Source: Acidobacteriota bacterium (GTDB lineage Bacteria; Acidobacteriota; Terriglobia; Terriglobales; Acidobacteriaceae). From it: DNA of 40,680 nucleotides. The stretch covers positions 1-40,680 of the forward strand of contig QIAU01000166.1 of NCBI GenBank assembly GCA_003225055.1. The letters are read 5' to 3'. This document shows, in pieces, positions 25,484-32,306 of this stretch. Position 1 is the stretch's first letter. Each line of letters begins with the position of its first letter. Under the pieces are notes generated by a model, which saw nothing but the letters and a program-made list of their open reading frames with translations, was not told where the DNA came from and ran no database searches. Made by a program: the position numbers and the translations under genes.

Positions 25484-26416
25484 TTAACGGATTCCGTTGT
25501 AAAGCCCTTCGATCATCTCCATGCCTCTGCGCAACACTTCTTCATTCGCCACCCCTTGTTTGTTCCATCCGTCTAATATTCGATCGATCCCAAGCGCTTC
25601 GGTCCTTCCAAACTGTTCGTCCGCGAAATCCGCATCATGAATCGCCTGCGAAACAAGCCTCAACCGGGAATCCTTAATGCCGAAGCTCTTCACGAGGGTT
25701 TCAAAGGTGCAGTCGTTGCCAACGTGACCGAAACCGCCGGCGTTGAACATGTCGAAAGGAATTGCGTGAGGATGGCGCCGTGGGTCTTTGTCGAAAGCGA
25801 ACTTCGCGTGAGGATCAATGTAGCGCAAAATCAGCCACGCAGAAGAGACGCGGTCGATCCCAGGTTGTGGACGAGTGATCCAGGCGCGCCCAACGTAGTC
25901 TTTGGGATTCTTCTTACCTTCTCTTTCTTTTTCTGTGCCGTGATCACTTGCGAGGTGACCGACGGCCTCTTCGATTCGAGCACGTATAGGAGATCCGAAG
26001 AAATCAATCTCAACGATCTGCTGTAAGCGCCTCTTCAGGCGCACAACGCCCGGTTCCGACTTGCCACGGTTTGACAGCTTCGCCAACTTTTTCAATTCTT
26101 TTTCGAGGACTTGATACTCGCGGGTTCGGGCCTCGTTGAACATGTGCTCGATCTGCTCGTTTCTAAGCTCGTCAAAGGACCACACTTGGGCGACGGCAGC
26201 CTGTCCTTTTGAGCTGCGAATGGACGTGGCGAGCCACTCGAAGCGCTCCTGGTTCATGGAATTATTGGGGAGCACATAGCCCGAGGCGGGAAGGGCGACA
26301 GCACCATATCTCTGAAGCTTTCGCCAAACACCGACACGTTCGCTCGCTTTTGCGGTCGGCAAGGTGAAGACAAGAAAGAGCCAAGAGGCGGGTTGTGGCT
26401 TACGAGATACGCTCAT
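25484..26416 (-). CDS. chrB: ChrB chromate-resistance protein
   Basis: 310 residues with the two ChrB regions. The N-terminal part (8-150) has WLFLVFTLPTAKASERVGVW and RKLQRYGAVALPASGYVLP. The C-terminal ChrB domain (about 170-300) has WITRPQPGIDRVSSAWLI, RYIDPHAKFAF, IPFDMFNAGGFGHVGNDCTF and AIHDADFADEQFG. ChrB proteins regulate or assist chromate resistance and have been reported as chromate-responsive regulators. It is the first gene of the operon with DUF1259 and chrA. Upstream, on the coding strand, TATGTTATAAC (about 26434-26444) could serve as a -10 region and contains the palindrome GTTATAAC. Confidence 0.93.
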   Translation of the reverse strand: MSVSRKPQPASWLFLVFTLPTAKASERVGVWRKLQRYGAVALPASGYVLPNNSMNQERFEWLATSIRSSKGQAAVAQVWSFDELRNEQIEHMFNEARTREYQVLEKELKKLAKLSNRGKSEPGVVRLKRRLQQIVEIDFFGSPIRARIEEAVGHLASDHGTEKEREGKKNPKDYVGRAWITRPQPGIDRVSSAWLILRYIDPHAKFAFDKDPRRHPHAIPFDMFNAGGFGHVGNDCTFETLVKSFGIKDSRLRLVSQAIHDADFADEQFGRTEALGIDRILDGWNKQGVANEEVLRRGMEMIEGLYNGIR

Positions 26417-26882
26417 AGCACAAAATGGTACAGTTATAACATAGTGAGATCACGGTGCGTCGGTGTGATCTGTGCTTCAAAGCGAAACCGCGTGCCGCGT
26501 CCACGTTTCGTGGCGCGTTCATATGCCACTGCGGCAGCCGCAACGTCCCGAGTGCCCTTGCCGTGCCGTCAAAGACGATAAGTTCGTCTGCGAGGTCGGT
26601 CCCGGCTTCTGGCCGGCTACCACCTCGCCCAGTTCGGCGCAGACGTTACTGCTGAATCAGGCCTTCCGCGATTGCATGATGCGAATCGCCGATTTCTGCG
26701 CATTGTTCCAGGACGTCCGCCACGACCTTGTTTGAAACCAAAAGTTGCGGGTTCAATTCCTGTTTTTCTTCATTGTCCGCTCCGACGGCGGCTAGAAATG
26801 TTCCTGGTGCGACGCCCATGATGCTCTAGTCCAGCTCGCCGGCACACTTCGCGCTCTCGCGGTCTCGCCGCACAAAAAGTGC
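26417..26882. other. Intergenic/decayed stretch, no gene recognised
   Basis: Short ORFs on both strands lack motifs and plausible ribosome sites. A T-arm-like string at about 26746-26765 (GCGGGTTCAATTCCTG-like) is not part of a foldable tRNA. The stretch probably contains debris of the adjacent MerR relic and the upstream control region of chrB at its left end. Confidence 0.4.
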
Positions 26883-27012
26883 TCACGACATTCGCCTGAT
26901 GTCCCGCGGGCCTGGTTTGGGCAGCCGGCCACGCCGTTCGTAGTAGCGGACCGTTTTCAGGTTCACCCTGGATTCTCTCGGCAGCTGTCCGACACTCAGA
27001 ATCTTAGGACCG
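26883..27012 (-). pseudogene. MerR-family regulator N-terminal fragment
   Basis: On the minus strand the translation reads ILSVGQLPRESRVNLKTVRY and then YERRGRLPKPGPR. This is the helix-turn-helix and first wing of a MerR regulator, whose family pattern is IGELAREAGVNxETIRYYERRGLLP. The rest of the wing, the second helix pair and the effector domain do not follow; a stop arrives six codons later. No start codon with a ribosome site is present. It overlaps or abuts the opposite-strand cytochrome fragment, so a rearrangement probably joined two unrelated fragments here. Confidence 0.65.
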
Positions 27013-27027
27013 AGAGCTTTACTGCAC

Positions 27028-27273
27028 CATCCAAACGGCATCCGGCTCACTGGAATGCCTGCATGGGGCTCGGTGGAGAAAGACGAGGACAGCTGGAAGC
27101 TGGTGCTTTTCATACGGCATCTTCCCCTCCTTACGCACGAAGAGGAACGCGAGATGGAGTCTCTCAATCCGAAGAGCCCCACAGAGCGGCGGCAGGAAAA
27201 AGAAGAAGAACAGTTCTTGAAGGGGGAACCGACCAAGCAATCACCGAAACCGACCAAAGGTTTGCATCCCTAA
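27028..27273 (+). pseudogene. C-terminal fragment of a c-type cytochrome
   Basis: The frame reads HPNGIRLTGMPAWGSV, DEDSWKLVLFIRHLPLLTHE and a charged tail to the stop at 27271. The GIRLTGMPAWG segment holds the distal methionine ligand of a class I cytochrome c, followed by its last helix. The CxxCH heme-binding motif, which should lie about 60 residues upstream, is missing; instead the DNA carries the MerR fragment on the other strand. An ATG at 27055 opens the frame but falls within the conserved motif, so it is not a true start. It ends 12 bases before the next gene, with which it may once have been co-transcribed. Confidence 0.65.
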
Positions 27274-27285
27274 GGAGGAGAAGCA

Positions 27286-27747
27286 ATGAAACGGACAATC
27301 ACAGTATTCGCACTAGCGTTAGCATTCTCAGCAATCATGTTCGCCCATGGAAATGAGAAGCAGATGATGGGCGCGGTTGCAAGCATTCCTGACAATTCCA
27401 TTACCGTCGAAACCACATCCAAGAAGACGGTCACCGTCAGTTTGAGCGCATCGACAAAGTTCCAAAAGAGTGGCTCACCAGCAACCCTGAAGGATCTGAA
27501 AGCCGGGGATAAGGCTGTCATCCACGTAACCGGGTCAGAAGACAAGCTGGTGGCTACCGAGATTCGCTTTGGACCTGTGAATGAGGACAGCATGTCAGGG
27601 ACGAAGGGTACGGACAACACTCACACCTTCACCCGGTTCCTACGCAGTTTATTCGTCATGACTTCTGGAGTTCCTGGAAAGGATCTAGGCCGCTGCCTAG
27701 ACGTTTCCATATTCGTTGGGCCCGAAGGGCATGAAAAAGTTAGCTAG
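27286..27747 (+). CDS. Small secreted DUF5666-like protein
   Basis: 153 residues, with a strong ribosome site (AAGGAGGAGAAGC) before the ATG. The signal peptide (ITVFALALAFSAIMFAHG) is followed by a small beta domain: MGAVASIPDNSITVETTS, KTVTVSLSASTKFQKSG, DLKAGDKAVIHV and LVATEIRFG. This is the OB-like DUF5666 pattern found in short acidobacterial exported proteins. The family usually ends near ATEIRFG. Here about 50 residues follow (from NEDSMSGTKG) with no resemblance to the domain, so the original stop may have been lost. Function is unknown. It follows the cytochrome fragment closely. Confidence 0.7.
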   Translation: MKRTITVFALALAFSAIMFAHGNEKQMMGAVASIPDNSITVETTSKKTVTVSLSASTKFQKSGSPATLKDLKAGDKAVIHVTGSEDKLVATEIRFGPVNEDSMSGTKGTDNTHTFTRFLRSLFVMTSGVPGKDLGRCLDVSIFVGPEGHEKVS

Positions 27748-28189
27748 GCTGCGCGATCTTTGACATCAGCGGAGGTGGCAGACCTCATACAATGAGCGCA
27801 CAGAAAAAGCGACCACCAACCTCCACACCATGCCCGATTACCCTGCACTTGCAATGCTCACAAACGGTCGCAATCGCCTGCATGGCGCACTTCGAAGCTT
27901 TCGAATGTGTGCCGCGCTCCGGCGGCTATTTAAGCGCCAAACGGCGCGCAGTGCAGACTTCTGTTTTGGGCTATTCTGGCCTATTATTCGCCTCCCCTCA
28001 ACGAGAGGTGCGTATGCAGAGAATTGGAACTCTTGCATGCTCGCCAATTTTTGTTGGTCGCGTAGGGACAGGGACACCTTCGATATCATTGTTACTGACG
28101 TTACAATGCTTCCCTGACGAAGAATCGAAAATAAGTTGATTTCGAAACGCGAATACAGGGATACGAATCAGCTCCGCGGTATAGGGTTT
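27748..28189. other. Intergenic, no convincing gene
   Basis: Overlapping ORFs of 80-115 codons at 27792-28139 have no recognisable motif. The stretch separates the DUF5666-like gene from the end of the convergent GntR regulator. Confidence 0.45.
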
Positions 28190-28903
28190 TCAGTCTTGCC
28201 AAGGTTTCGGTTTCAGCGATGACCTCGTTTCGCTTTCTCGAGAGGTCACGGTCGCAGAGAACTCTCCCCCGCCGCTGAAGTCGAACTGGAAATGAAACCG
28301 AACACACTCTTCGGCGGTCATCGTGGAATTCCCCTGCAGGAAGTCCAGGTAAAGTTGGTGCTGCTTATCCAGAAGTTGCGGATTGAGCTCTAGCGCAGAA
28401 TGCACCATCGAGGTAAAAGCGAAAAACGGCACCATGATCCGCCGCAGCGCGGCCTCGAGCCATGGGTTTCGGCTCAGCTCCCAGATCCTTTCGTGGAACT
28501 CCAGATGCACGAGAGCGTTTAATTTCTTAAGCGAGATGTCCACCAGACGTTTCTTGATCTCTTCCAGGGTCCGGATGTCCAGTTCCCTCGCACGCTCTCT
28601 CGCCAAAATCAGAACCTGAGTCTCAAGCGGCAATTGCACGACCGTGATCAGCCTGTGGTCTTCCGGCCCCAGCTTCGGCACCGAGAAACCGCGGTTCTGG
28701 TTGTGAACGATGAGACCCTCCTGAGCCAGAACTAGCAAAGCTTCCCGCACCGGACCCCGACTGACTCCCAGCTCAGCCGCCAAGGCAGGCTCAGACAGGC
28801 TTTCCCCTGGGCGGAATTTCCCCTCGATCAGGCCTTTGCGGATAAGTTCCGCCGCTGCCACTCGCATGGCGCTAGTACGGAGTAGTGGAAACGCTGTACT
28901 CAT
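28190..28903 (-). CDS. GntR/FadR-family transcriptional regulator
   Basis: 237 residues from ATG at 28903; the frame extends to a TTG nine codons earlier that is less likely. The winged HTH (about 10-75) reads AAAELIRKGLIEGKFRPGES, LAAELGVSRGPVREALLVLA and GLIVHNQNRGFSV, the GntR signature. The rest (85-215) is an FCD effector domain, all-helical, with HLEFHERIWELSRNPWLEAA; FCD proteins bind small carboxylates, often with a metal. It is transcribed away from the radical SAM gene, with 130 bases between the starts. That region holds a promoter and an inverted repeat, so it is the obvious candidate regulator of the radical SAM unit and of itself. Confidence 0.88.
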   Translation of the reverse strand: MSTAFPLLRTSAMRVAAAELIRKGLIEGKFRPGESLSEPALAAELGVSRGPVREALLVLAQEGLIVHNQNRGFSVPKLGPEDHRLITVVQLPLETQVLILARERARELDIRTLEEIKKRLVDISLKKLNALVHLEFHERIWELSRNPWLEAALRRIMVPFFAFTSMVHSALELNPQLLDKQHQLYLDFLQGNSTMTAEECVRFHFQFDFSGGGEFSATVTSRESETRSSLKPKPWQD

Positions 28904-28939
28904 ACGGATACAGGACAAACGGTAGTACAAGCAAACGTA

Positions 28940-28986
28940 AATGTCAAACGGCAGCGTAATTATGACAACATATTTGTGTTGACATT
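28940..28986. promoter_or_regulatory. Perfect 8-bp inverted repeat between GntR and radical SAM genes
   Basis: AATGTCAA (28940-28947) and TTGACATT (28979-28986) are exact inverted copies with a 31-base spacer. The right arm contains the -35 box of the radical SAM promoter. A further TGACA lies within the spacer. A GntR dimer, or two dimers, bound here would block that promoter. Binding is inferred from position. Confidence 0.5.
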
Positions 28987-29007
28987 ATACATTTTGTGGG
29001 ATAGGCT
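28979..29007 (+). promoter_or_regulatory. Sigma70-like promoter of the radical SAM unit
   Basis: A consensus -35 TTGACA (28979-28984), 17 bases, then TAGGCT (29002-29007) as a weak -10. The ATG follows 26 bases later with GAGGA (29021-29025) as ribosome site. A consensus -35 with a poor -10 fits a regulated promoter. Confidence 0.55.
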
Positions 29008-29033
29008 TCAAAGAGTGATCGAGGATTAATACG

Positions 29034-31175
29034 ATGCATGTTCACAAACCTGCAAAGTACATAGACAAGGCCCTCTCCTGTGCCGCGAGTGCTGTTTGGG
29101 TCGTGTTTGAGATGTTGAACCGAATCAAGCCGAACCCTTCATTCAAACCCAAGTGGTCCGACAAACCACTGCTTAAGTCCTGGGAGAAGACCAAGCCCCA
29201 GCTCGGCTGGCCCCGAACCACCGACTCTCTGTGCCCGAAATGCGTGCCGGAAATTCGCCAAGAGATCCTGGATGGCAAGAAGCCGCTTTCGGCTCTGACC
29301 GACGAAAGACCCGGCGAGATCAAGGCGCAGATCATCGAACAGGACGGCAAGATCCTGATGGTGAAGGATTGCCCGCAGCACGGCCGCTTCCAAGACGTGA
29401 TGTCCATAGATGCAGCATTCTCCCAGCACTTGGAAAAGGTCTTCCCGGGTCGCGACGTCCGGGCGCACAACGACGAGAAGCTCCACAAGCACGGCAGCAG
29501 CAGCATTCGTTACGGCCGGGGATCGGTCTTAACGATTGACCTCACTAACCGCTGCAACATGATGTGCGACCCGTGTTTTATGGACGCGAATCAAGTGGGT
29601 TTCGTCCACGAATTGACCTGGCACGACATCAAGACACTGCTCGATAATGCCATCTCGATCAAGCCCCGACGACAAATGTCGGTGCAATTCTCCGGCGGGG
29701 AGCCGACCCTATCCCCTTACTTTCTAGATGCCATCCGCTATGCACGCAAACTGGGGTACAACAGCGTGCAGGCGGCGACGAACGGAATCGAATTCGCGCA
29801 GAGCCCGGAGTTCTGCCGGCAGGCCTTTGAGGCCGGCCTCCGCCTCGTCTATCTGCAGTTTGACGGCATCGGGAATGCCGCGAACTCCCACCGCAAGGTC
29901 GGGAACTTGTTCGACGTGAAGCTCAGAGCCATAGAGAACCTGCATAGCGCAGGCGTCGACATCGTACCTGTTACCACCATCGTCAACGGCATTAACAACG
30001 AGCAGGTCGGGCGGATTATAAAGTTCGCAATCGACAACAGCGACAGGATTGATTTCCTTTCCTTCCAGCCCGTCTCCTTCACGGGGCGCGATGAAGGCAT
30101 AAGCGACGAACGGCGCACGGCGCAACGGTACACCCTGTCGCACTTGGCGCATGACGTCAAAAGACAGGCAGGTCTGGGCGAGCCGGCGCGAGACTGGTTC
30201 CCGATCTCCTTCATGAGCACCTTCTCGGATTGGGCCGACCTCACGCACGGCCCCCAGGCCGATTGGGGGCACTTGAGCTGTGGCTGCCACCCCAATTGCG
30301 GCTCGGGCATGGTCGCGGTCGTTGACAAGGTGACCAGAGAGGCGGTCCCGCTCACCCGCTTTGTGAACATGGAGCGGCTTGCCAGCGATGTCAGCAAGAT
30401 TAATGACGCGGCGCGAGGCAGATTCTTGTCGGTTTTTGGGATGGTGTTGGCCGTGTTTAGGAACTACAACCCCTTTAAGGCCCCGCGGCACTTCACCATC
30501 CTCGATCTCTTCAGGAAAGTGGACAAAGTTTACGGAGCGACTGGCAGAGACTACGGAAAAGTGTCAGCGGACAGGACGAGGGAGGATGTCGAGAAGCGGC
30601 GTAGCGACCGCTGGGCCTTCCTCGTGATCGCCGGCATGTGGTTCCAGGATCTGTTCAATTACGACTTCCGCCGCACCGAGCAATGCATCATCCCATACGC
30701 GACCCAGCAAGGCGAGATCTCCTTCTGTGCGTACAACACCGGCATCGGCTGGCGCAAGATCGTGGAGAAGATGCACGTGACCGCCAGTCTGACCAAGTGG
30801 TATGAAGAGCACGGGCGGCATGAAATCTTCGCAGGCGGAAAGAGGGTGGGTTTGCAATCCGCTGAGCATTCGTTGGCCGTGCGGGACGAGCTCGTCACCA
30901 AGGAGCAACAACACGATCTGGACGCGTTAGGGGTGGCAAAGAATGCGCGCGAGGAAAAACTTCGAGCGCGAGACGAAAAATGGAGGAGGGATGAGGATAA
31001 CGCCCGGATGGAGAAGCTCTACCGCGAGCACGTTCTCAAGGAGCCACCCCGTCCCACGCTGGTTCAGCTGACAGGTGCCCAGCCTGCCAAGTGGGAGACA
31101 AAGGAAGAATCGCCAGTGCCAAAAGCGGCGACCGCGGTCCTAGTCAAGACGGAGGAGGAAAATGACGCATCGTAG
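29034..31175 (+). CDS. Tes-like radical SAM protein (candidate membrane-spanning lipid synthase)
   Basis: 713 residues. GAGGA eight bases upstream supports the start. The N-terminal region has LCPKC (67-70) and KDCPQHGRF (C113), followed by LTIDLTNRCNMMCDPCFMDA with the radical SAM CxxxCxxC cysteines C174, C178 and C181. Also visible are SGGEPTLSP (220-228) for SAM binding, GCHPNCGSG (C418, C422) and later C551 and C565. This order, CPxC, CPxHG, then TNRCN, is that of archaeal tetraether synthase Tes and its bacterial relatives that join two lipid tails by C-C coupling. The second cysteine cluster that I recall from archaeal Tes before the TNRCN motif is not seen. The last 90 residues are a charged coiled coil. 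The exact product is inferred. Confidence 0.8.
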   Translation: MHVHKPAKYIDKALSCAASAVWVVFEMLNRIKPNPSFKPKWSDKPLLKSWEKTKPQLGWPRTTDSLCPKCVPEIRQEILDGKKPLSALTDERPGEIKAQIIEQDGKILMVKDCPQHGRFQDVMSIDAAFSQHLEKVFPGRDVRAHNDEKLHKHGSSSIRYGRGSVLTIDLTNRCNMMCDPCFMDANQVGFVHELTWHDIKTLLDNAISIKPRRQMSVQFSGGEPTLSPYFLDAIRYARKLGYNSVQAATNGIEFAQSPEFCRQAFEAGLRLVYLQFDGIGNAANSHRKVGNLFDVKLRAIENLHSAGVDIVPVTTIVNGINNEQVGRIIKFAIDNSDRIDFLSFQPVSFTGRDEGISDERRTAQRYTLSHLAHDVKRQAGLGEPARDWFPISFMSTFSDWADLTHGPQADWGHLSCGCHPNCGSGMVAVVDKVTREAVPLTRFVNMERLASDVSKINDAARGRFLSVFGMVLAVFRNYNPFKAPRHFTILDLFRKVDKVYGATGRDYGKVSADRTREDVEKRRSDRWAFLVIAGMWFQDLFNYDFRRTEQCIIPYATQQGEISFCAYNTGIGWRKIVEKMHVTASLTKWYEEHGRHEIFAGGKRVGLQSAEHSLAVRDELVTKEQQHDLDALGVAKNAREEKLRARDEKWRRDEDNARMEKLYREHVLKEPPRPTLVQLTGAQPAKWETKEESPVPKAATAVLVKTEEENDAS

Positions 31176-31305
31176 TGGATCCTGGGCGAGAACTGCGTTG
31201 GCGATGATGTTGGCTCCGCTATTAGTTTGGAGAGCCTTGGGTTTCGGCTTCCTCGTCTGGCTGCGGGCAATGGTTTCGGTTGCCCTATTTGGGAGGCCGC
31301 GGTGA
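31162..31305 (+). CDS. 47-residue single-helix membrane protein
   Basis: Overlaps the last 14 bases of the radical SAM gene in another frame. GGAGGAGG sits four bases before the ATG, a better ribosome site than most genes here. The product is basic at the N-terminus (MTHRSGSWAR) and then strongly hydrophobic (TALAMMLAPLLVWRALGFGF, LVWLRAMVSVALFG), one or two membrane passes, ending GRPR. No known family. Its stop overlaps the GTG of the next small gene (GTGA). Gene overlap on both sides implies translational coupling with the radical SAM enzyme, so it may anchor or assist that enzyme at the membrane. Confidence 0.6.
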   Translation: MTHRSGSWARTALAMMLAPLLVWRALGFGFLVWLRAMVSVALFGRPR

Positions 31306-31448
31306 CTACCCTGGAGGACATCGAGCGGGTGCGGGCCAATATGCGCCGCGAGCTGGAGCCGGAAACCGAAAGGAACCACGCCCCAAAGGTGCTGGCTGGC
31401 TTGACTGTCCTGGTTGCGTTCTTCGCCTTTTGGGGGCGCTCGCTGTGA
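31302..31448 (+). CDS. 48-residue tail-anchored small membrane protein
   Basis: Starts at the GTG at 31302, overlapping the previous stop by four bases. An in-frame ATG at 31227 would add residues encoded inside the previous gene and is less likely. The first 28 residues are charged and helical (LEDIERVRANMRRELEPETE); the rest is one membrane helix (VLAGLTVLVAFFAFWG) ending RSL. No known family. It is the third gene of the radical SAM unit. A cytosolic charged helix plus a C-terminal anchor is the shape of a small docking or subunit protein. GGAGG would be provided only by the upstream coding sequence. Confidence 0.6.
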   Translation: MTTLEDIERVRANMRRELEPETERNHAPKVLAGLTVLVAFFAFWGRSL

Positions 31449-32306
31449 TGAGCGCACTGCTCTGAGCCGTCAGTCATTGTCGTTTCTTTCCTCGGGCTGT
31501 GCCGTCCATTTATGGGAGAGAGCGACACGCCGGTGCGCCTTAGCGGGGGAGCAGCGCCTGCCGGGGGGTGCAGGGGCGTCTAAGCAATCGCTGGAGCAGG
31601 CCACAGGCAAAACATGCACCACATGACCTGCCCTAATAGGCGTGGCAGCGGTGTTGTTGATCGTCCGATTGTCCGGTATGTATTTCGTCGCAATGGAAGA
31701 GAGAGCATCAAAAAGACCGTCCGCCAATAGACCACGATCATCATCAAGTACCACATTAAATATGATCACGCATAGAGATATCAATTCAATATTGCTCGCA
31801 CCTTAGTTGGAAGGTGAAAAGTTTTGCGGGCCATTGTCTGCGCTTCGTTTGCGCTCTGTTTGTCGGTTTAGCAGTAACATCTGTAGCCTTTCGTGTCATC
31901 CGTGATGGCCCTGCATGTAGTTGAAATTACGTTTCGTTGGGGATTCCTTCCGCGCTCACCACACTGCTTTGTTTCCAACCTCTTTCGTGAATCTCGTTAA
32001 GCAGAGTTGGTACTAACTGTACCAAGTGTGGTCTTTGCCTTGTGATCTCGTTTGGAATCACATCTGCATCGCCGGTAGAAAGTTGACTCTTCCAAAATCA
32101 GTAAGGTTCACGACGGGGTGCCGTGTCGTCTCTGCAGTCATCGTATCCCGATCACGGAGGGATCCACTGCAAGGTGAGTACACACGCAACAAAGGAGGAC
32201 AATTGCTGCTGCCGTTGAGGAAGAACACGACGGCGTTCGAGACGATCGTAAATAACCCTTTAAGAAAGTATGAGTTTCCTCCTGCGCCGTGCTCGGAAAT
32301 TGCTGC
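31449..32306. other. Long intergenic region with one notable palindrome
   Basis: No gene is supported in about 860 bases between the radical SAM unit and the end of the large TonB receptor. A minus-strand ORF at 31470-31784 starts with a hydrophobic, plausible-looking stretch but resembles nothing I know. At 32007-32025 there is a perfect inverted repeat, TTGGTAC, five bases, GTACCAA, which could be an operator. Confidence 0.5.

Noticed and set aside
26744-26775. tRNA-like T-arm string (GGGTTCAATTCC)
   Set aside because: No acceptor stem, D-arm or anticodon arm can be folded around it on either strand.
31470-31784. Minus-strand ORF with hydrophobic N-terminus
   Set aside because: The first 50 residues look plausible but the rest is low-complexity; no ribosome site and no recognised family.
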